A stretch of 57,743 nucleotides of DNA from Acidimicrobiia bacterium (GCA_023265025.1 JAHFUP010000024.1:1-57743); one strand, 5' to 3'. Numbered from the stretch's first letter, positions 7,206 through 14,919 are shown. The notes: a model not told the origin generated them from the letters alone. Program-made: numbers and translations.

Positions 7206-7489
7206 ACGGCACTCCTCTGGGAACTGAGGAAGTCGACGTGGCGCTGGACCTCTTCGCCCAGCTCGCCGACCAGCTCGACCGTCTTGGGCAACATCCACGT
7301 GGTCGCCGTCTGGGTGGCCACGCGCGCCGCCATGTCCCACACCCGCTGAACGCAGGCATCGAGATCCCGTACGTACAGCTCTAGCAGGAACAACAGCAGG
7401 ATGACGGCCGAAATCACCACCGCGCCGAGGCCCAGGGTGATCCACCAGAACGTCGTGTGCTCTGACGCCAGTGCAAGTGTCGAGCCCAT
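7202..7489 (-). CDS. Small membrane protein (95 aa), middle gene of operon
   Basis: 95 residues starting MGSTLALASE. One membrane helix (TLGLGAVVISAVILLLFLLE), then a soluble helical region with VWDMAARVATQTATTW and PKTVELVGELGEEVQRHVDF. The N-terminus places about 20 residues before the helix. It starts 2 nt after the stop of the gene at 7492-7740 and its stop overlaps the next start. Family not recognised; the operon arrangement suggests that the three small proteins act together at the membrane. Confidence 0.72.
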   Translation of the reverse strand: MGSTLALASEHTTFWWITLGLGAVVISAVILLLFLLELYVRDLDACVQRVWDMAARVATQTATTWMLPKTVELVGELGEEVQRHVDFLSSQRSAV

Positions 7490-7491
7490 GC

Positions 7492-7740
7492 TCACTCTCC
7501 CGCCAGGGCGGTGCGGGCCTGGGCCGCGTGCGTGACGACCGAGAGCAGGCTCTCGTTGAGCGTGCCCACCGCGGGGATGAGCACGGTGTTCTCGCGGACG
7601 TCGTCGAGGACGTCGGTGATCTCGTCGGCGACACCGCTGATCCGCCGGACGAGCGCCAGGATGATGGCGACCATCGCCACCACCACGACGATCACCACGG
7701 CTGCGATGACATACCCGACATACCACCCGGTCAGGGTCAC
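7492..7740 (-). CDS. Small membrane protein (82 aa), first gene of operon
   Basis: 82 residues from the GTG at 7740, preceded by AGAGAAGG. A TTG at 7776 in the same frame would add 12 polar residues; the GTG start places the membrane helix (VIAAVVIVVVVAMVAIILAL) in the usual position. The soluble part, ISGVADEITDVLDDVRENTV and TLNESLLSVV, is helical and acidic. The layout (helix plus short amphipathic cytosolic part) is shared with its operon partners. A promoter with -35 and -10 boxes lies at 7807-7836, leaving a leader of about 60 nt. Confidence 0.72.
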   Translation of the reverse strand: MTLTGWYVGYVIAAVVIVVVVAMVAIILALVRRISGVADEITDVLDDVRENTVLIPAVGTLNESLLSVVTHAAQARTALAGE

Positions 7741-7806
7741 TGCCTTCTCTTCAACCTGGGCAGCAGCAGTTAGCAAAATGAAAACCGCCTTTCTCGCCGC
7801 TCCTGT

Positions 7807-7836
7807 ATCTTAGGAGTCGGCGAGGCAGGCGGTCAA
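7807..7836 (-). promoter_or_regulatory. Sigma70-type promoter of the 7740-6954 operon
   Basis: On the minus strand TTGACC (7836-7831) and TAAGAT (7812-7807) are separated by 18 nt. This is the best two-box promoter in the window, and the region is noticeably less GC-rich than its surroundings. Confidence 0.65.
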
Positions 7837-7889
7837 CGCATTCTGGTCATAGCTGCCCGGCGATGCGCCGGACTTTGACAGAATCCGAG

Positions 7890-8300
7890 CTACTGAGGGT
7901 CGATGCCGGTGGTGTCGCGGCTCGTCGACGTGCCCACCGGGCGGTCGGTCGGTCCCTGGGTGCCGGTCCTCTGGCGGCCGGCCTCCTGCTCCTCGTCGCT
8001 GACGTCCTCGCCCCTGCGGGTGGTGCTGGTGCCGACGCCCTCGGGGGTGCTGGCGTCGGTGCTGGTGGCGGTCTGGTCGCCGGCGCCGGCGGCCGCACCG
8101 CGGTCCACGTCGCCCGGTGCCACCGGGCTCTCGTCGGCGGGACTGGAGGTCGCGCCCGGCCGGCCGGTCTTGGTCTCGTCGAGCTGGCGCTCCACGCTGC
8201 CCTTGAGGGCGTCGCCGACCCCGTCGTCCGCGCCGGTGGTCCGGCCGGCGTAGGGGGGAACCAGGTCGGGATCGGGCTGGGTGACGTCGATCTGCGGCAT
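7890..8300 (-). CDS. Low-complexity hydrophilic protein (136 aa)
   Basis: 136 residues from an ATG with a good AAGGAG box 6 nt upstream. It is almost entirely Gly, Ala, Thr, Asp, Glu, Gln, Pro and Arg, without hydrophobic core or motif, and is probably intrinsically disordered. Such proteins occur among actinobacterial stress-related genes, but no family is recognised. The antisense strand also has a long open frame; the ribosome site and the codon pattern favour the minus strand. It stands alone between two minus-strand units. Confidence 0.6.
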   Translation of the reverse strand: MPQIDVTQPDPDLVPPYAGRTTGADDGVGDALKGSVERQLDETKTGRPGATSSPADESPVAPGDVDRGAAAGAGDQTATSTDASTPEGVGTSTTRRGEDVSDEEQEAGRQRTGTQGPTDRPVGTSTSRDTTGIDPQ

Positions 8301-8414
8301 GTTGAGCTCCTTGGTCGTCACGGCGCCCCGCCGTGGAGCGCCAGAGAGGCTCCTACCCACTTCCGGCCGGCACTATCGCGACTTCGAAACAAAACCGTGC
8401 TCGAGCGGCTCCCG

Positions 8415-8711
8415 TCAGTGCCGGTGGAACCAGGGATCGTCCAGCGGCCACCGGCACCGGTCCGGGCCGCCGACCATGGAGTCCATCTCGGCCAGCAGGT
8501 CGGTGAAGAATGCCGGCCACCGCTCGTCGTCGTCGACCCTCCAGTCGCCCGTGTAGAAGATCCACGCTTCGGGCGGGTGGTCGCCCGCGGCCGGCGCAGC
8601 CGTTCCCCATCGATAGGCGTCACCCCGACGCTCGACGTAGATCATGGCGCCGGACTCCGGTTGGGCCGCAGCCAGGGCCCGGCTCAGCTCGTCCCTCGTG
8701 AGGTCCGTCAT
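8415..8711 (-). CDS. Conserved small protein of unknown function (98 aa)
   Basis: 98 residues starting MTDLTRDELSRAL. Soluble, rich in aromatic residues (ERRGDAYRWG, PEAWIFYTGDWRVDDDERW, WPLDDPWFHRH), with a likely alpha/beta fold and no known motif. The ATG overlaps the stop of the zinc-finger gene upstream (ATGA), so the two are translated as a pair. No function can be proposed from the sequence. Confidence 0.65.
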   Translation of the reverse strand: MTDLTRDELSRALAAAQPESGAMIYVERRGDAYRWGTAAPAAGDHPPEAWIFYTGDWRVDDDERWPAFFTDLLAEMDSMVGGPDRCRWPLDDPWFHRH

Positions 8712-8854
8712 CGGAACGGGCAGAACGGTCGGTGGGCCTTGCTCGCCGCGCACTGCGGCGCACCGCACTCGGCGCAGCGTTGGCCGGTCACGTGGGCCTT
8801 CCACTGCTCGTCATCGAGCTGCTTCCCGCAGATGGGGCACGGTCTGGGAGTCAT
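8708..8854 (-). CDS. Zinc-finger-like microprotein (48 aa)
   Basis: 48 residues. Cys/His pattern CPICGK..H..CAECGAPQC..C with seven cysteines and two histidines, enough for two treble-clef or zinc-ribbon sites. The start MTPRPCPICGK is preceded by GAAGGTGG about 8 nt away. It overlaps the following gene by 4 nt. Probably a small metal-binding protein that may act with its partner; the role is unknown. Confidence 0.65.
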   Translation of the reverse strand: MTPRPCPICGKQLDDEQWKAHVTGQRCAECGAPQCAASKAHRPFCPFR

Positions 8855-8914
8855 GGATGCCCACCTTCGCGTTCTAGGGTATGGACTGGATCCGCGGAGC
8901 ACCCAGGAGCGCTC

Positions 8915-9595
8915 ATGATCACCACCGCGCCGCATTTCGTCTCACTGGTGGACCAGCTCGCCAACGTGCGCCGGTGGAACCGCGACCGCAGGTGGGGGCT
9001 GCCGGAGTCGGAGTTCGCCGCCATCGATCTCGCCGAGGCCAGCCACGCGTCCGCACTCGTGGTCGACGTCCTCGCCGTCTACCTGCCCCCCAAAGCCGAG
9101 CGGAAGATGGACGGCGTGCAGTGGACCTGCTCGGAGCTGTGGGACGTCGCCTCCCAGCGCCAGCCGAACGCGTGGTGCTGGGACGAGCGCAAGGACGGCC
9201 CGAAGCGGGTGCGCCTGCTGGACGGGATCGGGCACCGGCCGGGAGTCCGGCGCGTCACCCTCGATCTGGCCGCCAACTGGAATCGGAGGAAGGGCGTCCG
9301 CCCCATCGACGTGCGCGGACGACGGTCCGCCTCGGCGGAGATCCTCGCCGCCGCCGCCCATTTCCCGGACTGGGTCCGGTCCATGAACGGCGACTCCGTG
9401 CCCTTCGTCTGCCTGGCCGGCTATCAGGTGAGCCTCCCTACCTACGAGGTGTGGCGCCACATCCTCTGCCTGAGCTGGAGCCATTTCAACCGCCGGATCA
9501 ATCTCAGTGACAACTGGGCCGACTACTACCAGGACCGGTTCGCGTCGCCGGTGCTGGTCGGCGCGCCGGTCAACGCTGTGCCTCTTCCCGGCTGA
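8915..9595 (+). CDS. Conserved protein of unknown function (226 aa)
   Basis: 226 residues, ATG after an AGGAG box 5 nt upstream. Soluble, rich in Trp and Arg (RRWNRDRRWG, QWTCSELWDV), with a C-terminal region containing VWRHILCLSWSHFNRRI. No signal peptide or membrane segment. No catalytic motif is recognised. The 3' end overlaps the convergent DUF2786 gene by 26 nt. Stand-alone transcription is likely, as the flanking genes face other ways. Confidence 0.65.
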   Translation: MITTAPHFVSLVDQLANVRRWNRDRRWGLPESEFAAIDLAEASHASALVVDVLAVYLPPKAERKMDGVQWTCSELWDVASQRQPNAWCWDERKDGPKRVRLLDGIGHRPGVRRVTLDLAANWNRRKGVRPIDVRGRRSASAEILAAAAHFPDWVRSMNGDSVPFVCLAGYQVSLPTYEVWRHILCLSWSHFNRRINLSDNWADYYQDRFASPVLVGAPVNAVPLPG

Positions 9596-10046
9596 CGGCA
9601 CGGGCGTCCGCCTGCTGGACCTTCCGCATCACGAGCTGCTTGATGTGGTTGCGCTCCTCCGGCCGGAAATGGCGCCGGCAGCCGTAGGGGAGGCGGGGGA
9701 CGAGGACCTGGACGATCTCGGCGGCCGCCTCCAGCACGAGGTCGTACTCGTCCAGGCACGCCGACCACTCGGCGCTCTTCGTGGCCCAGATATCAGTGTC
9801 GCCGTCGTCGTAGGACTCCAGCTCGGCCTGGAGGCGCTGGAGCTCGGCCACGATGACCGCGACGCGTAGCGGCTCCCGGGGGAAGGCCAGCAGCGCCGGC
9901 TCGATCCCGTAGTCCTCGGCCATGGCCCGAGCCTTCTCCGCGAAGGCCCGGGCCTCGGCTGCGAACTCGCTCGACTCCGCCATCGCCAGCAGGGCCCGCA
10001 CCCGCGTCAGCAGGCGGTGCGCCTCCGCTTCCGTGATGCCCCCCAT
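9570..10046 (-). CDS. DUF2786 domain protein (158 aa)
   Basis: 158 residues from the ATG at 10046; a TTG at 10055 is an alternative, but the TACGGT box 8 nt before the ATG supports a leaderless start there. Residues about 10-50 (ALLAMAESSEFAAEARAFAEKARAMAEDYGI) carry the DUF2786 helical hairpin: helix, TEFxxEAxAF-type motif, helix. The C-terminal part is helical with a Tyr-Gly-Cys-Arg-Arg-His segment. DUF2786 proteins are of unknown function and occur in actinobacteria, phages and plasmids. Confidence 0.75.
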   Translation of the reverse strand: MGGITEAEAHRLLTRVRALLAMAESSEFAAEARAFAEKARAMAEDYGIEPALLAFPREPLRVAVIVAELQRLQAELESYDDGDTDIWATKSAEWSACLDEYDLVLEAAAEIVQVLVPRLPYGCRRHFRPEERNHIKQLVMRKVQQADARAVSREEAQR

Positions 10047-10054
10047 CGACGCCA

Positions 10055-10060
10055 ACCGTA
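10055..10060 (-). promoter_or_regulatory. -10 box of leaderless DUF2786 gene
   Basis: TACGGT on the minus strand ends 8 nt before the ATG at 10046; no Shine-Dalgarno is present. Confidence 0.45.
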
Positions 10061-10159
10061 GACGTTTCGAACTGTCGCTATCGCGGGCAAGACGACGTTT
10101 CAGTTGCGCACTACAGCGCCGGACACTGTATGTTTAGAACAGTTAGGAGAGGAGGCGCC

Positions 10160-10450
10160 ATGACGGAGGTCGAGGCGCTGTGCCGTGGTTTGCTGCAGAA
10201 CGCCGCCGCCCGGCAGTCCATCGTGGCCCGAGTCGGCCCGGAGGAACCCTCGGCCGACTTCCTCACCGGCTACGGCGCCGGCCTGGAGGCCGGGCAGGTG
10301 GCTGGGCTGGCCCTGGCGCTGAGCATCATCTCCGGGGAGTCGCCGACGGCACTGATCGAGGACGCGCAGAGCCAGGCGGCGATGGACTCGGCCTTCCCCT
10401 TCGAGGTGTACTTCGAAGACGCAGAGGTCCTGCATCGCGAGGCCTCGTGA
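10160..10450 (+). CDS. Conserved small protein of unknown function (96 aa)
   Basis: 96 residues from an ATG with a strong GGAGAGGAGG ribosome site. All-helical soluble protein with a Gly/Ala-rich central helix (FLTGYGAGLEAGQVAGLALAL) and an acidic C-terminus. No motif is recognised. Upstream lies an imperfect inverted repeat, ACTGT and ACAGT 9 nt apart (10125-10143), in an AT-richer stretch that probably holds the promoter. It is coupled to the next gene by a GTGA overlap. Confidence 0.65.
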   Translation: MTEVEALCRGLLQNAAARQSIVARVGPEEPSADFLTGYGAGLEAGQVAGLALALSIISGESPTALIEDAQSQAAMDSAFPFEVYFEDAEVLHREAS

Positions 10451-10632
10451 ACTTCGATGCCGAGACCGTGCCCTGCCCCACGTGCTGGCTCCCGGCCGAC
10501 CTTGTCGACCCGCCAGCCTGGGACACGTACCCCCATTCCCATTGCCCCAAGGGCCACGACAATGCGCTCATCCCGGCCGTCCTCGCCCACTTGCGGACAC
10601 TGCAGAACCGGGTGGTGGAGCGCCCAGCGTAG
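10447..10632 (+). CDS. Small zinc-ribbon-like protein (61 aa)
   Basis: 61 residues, GTG start overlapping the previous stop by 4 nt. The pattern CPTCW (Cys10, Cys13) with HSHCPKGH supplies Cys and His ligands for one metal site. The C-terminal half is a helix (ALIPAVLAHLRTLQNRV). Likely a metal-binding partner of the upstream 96-residue protein; function unknown. Confidence 0.6.
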   Translation: MNFDAETVPCPTCWLPADLVDPPAWDTYPHSHCPKGHDNALIPAVLAHLRTLQNRVVERPA

Positions 10633-10634
10633 TA

Positions 10635-10653
10635 GCGGGGGAGGGGCCAAAGC
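10635..10653 (+). repeat. Dispersed GC-rich repeat, copy 1
   Basis: GCGGGGGAGGGGCCAAAGC, 2 nt after the stop at 10632. The same string with one extra G occurs at 19322-19341, where it forms a hairpin. See the copy at 19322. Confidence 0.5.
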
Positions 10654-10671
10654 TTCCTCGTCGCGGGAGAG

Positions 10672-12288
10672 CTACACCGCGGCCCCTGTGCGCCGGCGGC
10701 CGACGAACAGCGCCAGCAGCACGGTGACGCCCATGCCGACGGCGGCGGCCGCGCCCACGACGACCCACCCGGGGACATCCTCGTCGTCGGCCGGCTCGAC
10801 CGGGAGCGAGTGCTGGACGGTGGCGAAGTAGATGTCCTCGACGTTGGTCAATGCGTTGCCGTTGCGGGAGTCCGACCAGGCGACGTAGGTGGTGGTGTCC
10901 GAGGAGATGATGCCCACACTGGTCTGGCTGTGGACGTTGTTCGACCACACGCCGATGCTGCGGTCGGCCAGCCGGTCACTCACCCGGACGTTCTTGATGA
11001 ACGTCACCCCGCGGTCGAACGACGAGGTCATGTAGATGTCGGTCATCCCGCCGGCGTTGCCGCCGGGGCCCTCGTTCTCCGGGGTGGGGCTGTTGCGGAA
11101 GTCGTACCAGGCCAGGTCGACCCGACCGTTGGGGGCGGTGGAGATGCCCGGGTCGTAGTGCTGGATGTTCGGCCGCGGCGCGTCGTCGTTCACCGCCTTC
11201 GAGGCGCCCCAGGTCGCGCCGCCGTCGGTGGACGCCCGGAAGAGGATCTCCCGGTCGTCGAAGGCCGGCGTGGACGGCTCGCCCACGGGTGGCCGGCGGG
11301 CCTTCGGGTTGGTGTTGCCGTGCCAGGTGATGAAGAGCGCATCCGTCACCGGGTCGATGGCGATGAGCTGGCGGCGGTTGAAGCTGAAGCCGACGTTGCC
11401 GGGGTCGATCTCCAGGGCCGCCGACCACGTGCGTCCCTGGTCGATGGAGCGGCGGTAGAGGATGGGGCGCGGGGGAGCGGCGTCGCCGGTCGGCGTCATG
11501 AATGTGTCGGCGGCGAAGATGGCGTGGACCACGCCCTTGGAGTCGACCGCGGTGCGGGGCTGGCCACCGCCGCGGGTGTCGCTCATCTCGAGCGGCGGGC
11601 CGAACGTGCGCCCGCCGTCGTGGGACACCGACAGCATGCTCTTGCGGGCGCCACCGGGCGCCGGCGTGCTGAAGCCGCCCTTCTGCCAGCCCACGTAGAC
11701 GTTCAGCGGGTTCTTGTTGTCGACCGACAGCTGGGCCCGCCGGCTGCCGCCGATGCCCGGGTCGCCCTCCTTGCCCTCGTACGCCATCGACGTGCTCCAG
11801 GTGCGGCCGCTGTCCCCGGAGCGGGCGACGAAGATGTGGCGGGGGACGTCGTTGCGGTTGAGTTGGGTGACGTACTTGGGGTCGCTGCCGAAGAAGCTGG
11901 CGAACAGGGTGCCGTCGGGGGTGAACTGCAGCGTGATGTAGGGGCCGTTGGTGGCCTGCTGGCTGCAGTCGGTGAAGGGCTTGGTCATGGGGCTGCCACC
12001 GTCGAACCAGCTCCGGCCGTCGTCGACGGAGATGTGGATGTCGCACGTCTTCTTGGTGCGGACCTCGGCCTCGGCGATCACCAGCTCGCCGGTCAGCGGG
12101 TTGCGGGCGATCTGGGGGGTGGAGTGAGCGCGGGCCGGGTCGGCGTTGCTGTTGGTGACCTGGACGGCGCCGGTCACCACCGGCTCCTCGAGCAGCGCCT
12201 CCTGGGCGCCGGCGCCGCCGGCGAGCGTCGCCACCAGCGTGACGACCGCCATCCACGCCATGCGCACCCGTCGGCATCTTGCGATCAT
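10672..12288 (-). CDS. Secreted, membrane-anchored Asp-box (sialidase-fold) protein
   Basis: 538 residues. A signal peptide (basic start, hydrophobic core, cleavage near GAGA-QE at residue 28) precedes a beta-propeller-like region with six Asp-box repeats of the type SxDxGxxW/F at about residues 87, 157, 222, 281, 353 and 440. A single helix (VVVGAAAAVGMGVTVLLALFV) and the basic end GRRRTGAAV anchor it in the membrane, leaving the propeller outside. The Asp-box fold is shared by sialidases and other glycosidases or receptors; I see no arginine triad proving sialidase activity, so substrate is open. No neighbour on the same strand. Confidence 0.85.
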   Translation of the reverse strand: MIARCRRVRMAWMAVVTLVATLAGGAGAQEALLEEPVVTGAVQVTNSNADPARAHSTPQIARNPLTGELVIAEAEVRTKKTCDIHISVDDGRSWFDGGSPMTKPFTDCSQQATNGPYITLQFTPDGTLFASFFGSDPKYVTQLNRNDVPRHIFVARSGDSGRTWSTSMAYEGKEGDPGIGGSRRAQLSVDNKNPLNVYVGWQKGGFSTPAPGGARKSMLSVSHDGGRTFGPPLEMSDTRGGGQPRTAVDSKGVVHAIFAADTFMTPTGDAAPPRPILYRRSIDQGRTWSAALEIDPGNVGFSFNRRQLIAIDPVTDALFITWHGNTNPKARRPPVGEPSTPAFDDREILFRASTDGGATWGASKAVNDDAPRPNIQHYDPGISTAPNGRVDLAWYDFRNSPTPENEGPGGNAGGMTDIYMTSSFDRGVTFIKNVRVSDRLADRSIGVWSNNVHSQTSVGIISSDTTTYVAWSDSRNGNALTNVEDIYFATVQHSLPVEPADDEDVPGWVVVGAAAAVGMGVTVLLALFVGRRRTGAAV

Positions 12289-12366
12289 CGGTCAACCCCC
12301 ACGGTGACGAGTCCCTGTCGAATCGGGAACGTAGCCGACGGGTACCACCCGGCGCGGCCCGAGCAC

Positions 12367-12372
12367 TACGTT
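12367..12372 (+). promoter_or_regulatory. -10 box of leaderless lipoprotein gene
   Basis: TACGTT ends 7 nt before the ATG at 12380, with no Shine-Dalgarno; it marks the start of the six-gene unit 12380-16985. Confidence 0.45.
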
Positions 12373-12379
12373 GCACCAC

Positions 12380-12787
12380 ATGCCTTCCATCGTCGCCTCG
12401 CGGGCCCGCCGGGGGGCGTCGCTCGCAGTCCTCGTCCTGCTGTCCCTGACCGCGTGCGGAGGCGACGACGACTCGCCGGCGGTGGGGACGGGCTCCGGGG
12501 TGACCACGACCGTCGCGGCCGGCACGGCGACCGTCCTGGCCGTGACGGTTCGGGGCGGCTCGGTCGTCGACGGGGCGTCGCGCCAGCGGGCCGCCGTCGG
12601 GCAGCCCGTGACGATCCGGGTGACCAGTGACGCGGCCGACGAGGTCCACGTCCACGGCTACAACAAGACGTTCGAGGTCGCCGCCGGCAAGACGGCCGAG
12701 ACCTCCTTCGTGGCCAACATCCCCGGGGTCTTCGAGGTGGAGTTCGAGAAGTCCCACAAGGTGCTGTTCACGCTGGAGGTCCGCTGA
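12380..12787 (+). CDS. Cupredoxin-like lipoprotein
   Basis: 135 residues. The signal peptide ends in a lipobox LTACGG (Cys near residue 26), then a Thr/Gly-rich spacer and a single beta-sandwich domain with DEVHVHGYNKTFEVAAGK and GVFEVEFEKSHKVLFTLEV. This is the form of small cupredoxin-like domains; His residues are present but the usual Cys-x-His-x-Met copper site is not obvious, so it may bind copper weakly or not at all. A TTG at 12371 is an alternative start. It is the first gene of the unit and its stop overlaps the next start. Confidence 0.8.
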   Translation: MPSIVASRARRGASLAVLVLLSLTACGGDDDSPAVGTGSGVTTTVAAGTATVLAVTVRGGSVVDGASRQRAAVGQPVTIRVTSDAADEVHVHGYNKTFEVAAGKTAETSFVANIPGVFEVEFEKSHKVLFTLEVR

Positions 12788-14151
12788 GCCAGCGCCGGCG
12801 ATGGGCGGGCGCGGCCGGCGCCGCCGCGCTGCTGTTCCTCTGTGGGGCGACGCCGGCGTCGGCCCACGGGCTGGGAGCGCGCACCGACCTGCCCCTCCCG
12901 GTGTGGATGTTCGCCTACGGGGCCGCCGCCGCACTGCTGATCTCCTTCGCCGGCCTCGCCGTGTTCTGGCGCACGACCCGCCTCGAGGGCGGTATCGAGG
13001 GGCGCGTCGTCCTGGAGCAGGGCCGCCTCACCCGCGTGCTCGGGGCGCAGGGCCGCGCCATCGGGCTGGCGCTGTACGTCCTGCTGGTCGTCGCCGCCGT
13101 CTTCGGCGACCCCGCCATCGCCCGGAACATCACGCCGGTGTTCGTGTACGTCGTCTTCTGGGTCGGCATGACCCTGATCTGTGCCCTGATCGGCGACCTG
13201 TGGCGCGTCGTCAACCCCTTCGACACCCTGGCTGCGCTGGTCGAGCGGCTGAAGGGGGGGCCGGTGGCGCCCGAGCCGTACCGGTGGGGCCGTTGGCCGG
13301 CGGTGGCCGGGCTCACGGGGTTCGTGTGGCTCGAGCTCGTCCCGTCCAACCGGGCCGAGCCCAGGACGCTGGCTGTCGCCATCCTCGTGTACACCGCGCT
13401 GATTCTCGCCGGCGCCGCCCGCTGGGGCCGGGGGTGGATCAAGGAGGGTGAGGGGTTCACCGTCTTCTTCGGCGTGCTCGGCCACATGGCCCCGCTTTAC
13501 GCCGACGGCGAGGGCCGCATCCGGGCCCGGCCGCCGCTCTCCGGCCTGGTGGGGCTGCGGCCCGACGCCGCCACCCAGGCCGTCGTCATCGTCGCCCTGG
13601 GCTCGACCAGCTTCGACGGGCTGAGCCGCACCCGCTTCTGGATCGACCTGACCCGCAACCTCGGCCCCACCCCGAAGGCGCTGCTGTCCACGGTGGGCCT
13701 GGTCTGGGCCGTCTCCGTGGTCACCGTCGCCTTCGTGGGCGCCATGCGCGTCACCGGCCGGCTGCACCGCCGCCGGTTCTCCGAGCTGGCGTCGTCCTTC
13801 GTCCACTCGCTGGTGCCCATCGCCTTCGCCTACGCCCTGGCCCACTACTTCTCGCTGCTGGTGTTCGAGGGCCAGAGCGCGGTGGCGCTTGCCTCCGACC
13901 CGCTGGGGCGGGGGTGGAACCTGTTCGGGACCGCCGGCGACGCAGTGAACTTCACCCTGCTGTCGACCACGACCATCGCCTACGTCCAAGCCAGCGGCAT
14001 CCTCGCCGGCCACGTCGCCGGCGTGGTTGTGGCCCATGACCGGGCCCTGGCCCTGTTCCCGAGCCGGGAGGCCACCAAGTCGCAGTACCCGTTGCTGGCC
14101 GCCATGGTGCTCTTCACTGTCGGTGGCCTCGGCCTCCTGCTGGGTGCCTGA
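12784..14151 (+). CDS. Polytopic membrane protein with signal peptide, probable CTG start
   Basis: 455 residues if started at the CTG at 12784, which overlaps the previous stop (CTGA). The first in-frame ATG/GTG/TTG is the GTG at 12901, which would remove 39 residues encoding a perfect signal peptide (SQRRRW, then a Leu/Ala core, then PASAHG). The mature part starts HGLGARTDLPLPVW and contains about ten transmembrane helices. Similar actinobacterial proteins are, as far as I recall, labelled fenitrothion hydrolase, which is doubtful as a function. Coupled to a cupredoxin-like lipoprotein, it may handle copper or another exported ligand (inference). Confidence 0.75.
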   Translation: MSQRRRWAGAAGAAALLFLCGATPASAHGLGARTDLPLPVWMFAYGAAAALLISFAGLAVFWRTTRLEGGIEGRVVLEQGRLTRVLGAQGRAIGLALYVLLVVAAVFGDPAIARNITPVFVYVVFWVGMTLICALIGDLWRVVNPFDTLAALVERLKGGPVAPEPYRWGRWPAVAGLTGFVWLELVPSNRAEPRTLAVAILVYTALILAGAARWGRGWIKEGEGFTVFFGVLGHMAPLYADGEGRIRARPPLSGLVGLRPDAATQAVVIVALGSTSFDGLSRTRFWIDLTRNLGPTPKALLSTVGLVWAVSVVTVAFVGAMRVTGRLHRRRFSELASSFVHSLVPIAFAYALAHYFSLLVFEGQSAVALASDPLGRGWNLFGTAGDAVNFTLLSTTTIAYVQASGILAGHVAGVVVAHDRALALFPSREATKSQYPLLAAMVLFTVGGLGLLLGA

Positions 14152-14153
14152 GG

Positions 14154-14327
14154 GTGCTGGCCCATGGCGGTACCGCGGGGGCGGCGGCGGCGGAGACGCT
14201 GTTCGTGCTGATCCCGATCGCCGTGTTCGCCCTGCTGTCCCGCCGGGCCCGGATCCAGCGGGAGCGGGAGGACGCCGCGGCCGAGGCGGCCGAGGCGGGC
14301 GTCGACCCGGAGACGACGGGCCCGTGA
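14154..14327 (+). CDS. Single-span small protein (57 aa)
   Basis: 57 residues from the GTG at 14154, 2 nt after the previous stop. It starts MLAHGGTAGAAAE, has one membrane helix (TLFVLIPIAVFALLS), a basic Arg cluster (RRARIQRERE) and an acidic tail. The N-out, C-in topology follows from the basic residues after the helix. It is too short for routine gene calling, but it fills the gap exactly and its stop overlaps the next start (GTGA), which supports it as a real member of the unit. Confidence 0.7.
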   Translation: MLAHGGTAGAAAAETLFVLIPIAVFALLSRRARIQREREDAAAEAAEAGVDPETTGP

Positions 14328-14911
14328 CAGCCACCGTGACCGCAGTCCCGACCCATCCGCGGGTCCTGCCGCCCATGTGGGTGCCGGCGGCGGCCGGTGT
14401 GGCCGCCCTGCTGGCCCGGCCATGGTTCCTGCCCCCCGGCGTGGCCCTCGGCTGGCGGATGGCCTTCTTCGTCGCCCTGGGCGTCGTCGGGGCCGCCTGG
14501 CCGGTCGTCCGGCGCATCGGCGTGGACGCACTGGTCGGCGCCGGCCTCTCACTCGCCGTGCTCGGGATGGGCGCGCTGGCGTTCGTCGCCGGCCGGGTGG
14601 TCGTGGCCGTGCCGATGCGGTCGAACGGCCTGGCGCTGGCGGTGGCGCTGAACGCCCTCGCCGCGGTGGCCGAGGAGGCGTTCTTCCGCCGGTACCTGTA
14701 CGGCCTGGTGGCGTCATGGTCGTCGCCGGCCGTCGCCGTCTGTGTCACCGCCGCCCTGTTCGCGCTCGTCCACGTCACCGTCTGGGGCTGGTGGGTGCTG
14801 CCCCTCGACCTCGCGGCCGGCCTGATCCTCTCCTGGCAACGGGCGGCGACCGGACGCTGGTCCGTGCCCGCCATTACCCATGTCCTGGCCAACACCCTGG
14901 CGCTCCTGTGA
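14324..14911 (+). CDS. CPBP family intramembrane metalloprotease
   Basis: 195 residues, GTG start overlapping the previous stop. About six membrane helices. The three CPBP (Abi, type II CAAX endopeptidase-like) motifs are present: AEEAFFRRYL (paired Glu and Arg), a His in LVHVTVW, and HVLAN near the end. Members cleave or bind membrane peptides; substrates are mostly unknown. Within this unit it could process one of the membrane proteins or the lipoprotein, which is inference. Confidence 0.88.
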   Translation: MTATVTAVPTHPRVLPPMWVPAAAGVAALLARPWFLPPGVALGWRMAFFVALGVVGAAWPVVRRIGVDALVGAGLSLAVLGMGALAFVAGRVVVAVPMRSNGLALAVALNALAAVAEEAFFRRYLYGLVASWSSPAVAVCVTAALFALVHVTVWGWWVLPLDLAAGLILSWQRAATGRWSVPAITHVLANTLALL

Positions 14912-14919
14912 GGTTGCCC

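Noticed and set aside
10125-10143. ACTGT-N9-ACAGT as a LexA or other known operator
   Set aside because: Arms too short and no match to the actinobacterial SOS box (GAACnnnnGTTC).
10810-12630. Long plus-strand open frame opposite the Asp-box gene
   Set aside because: Antisense shadow of the secreted propeller protein, which has signal peptide, repeats and anchor.
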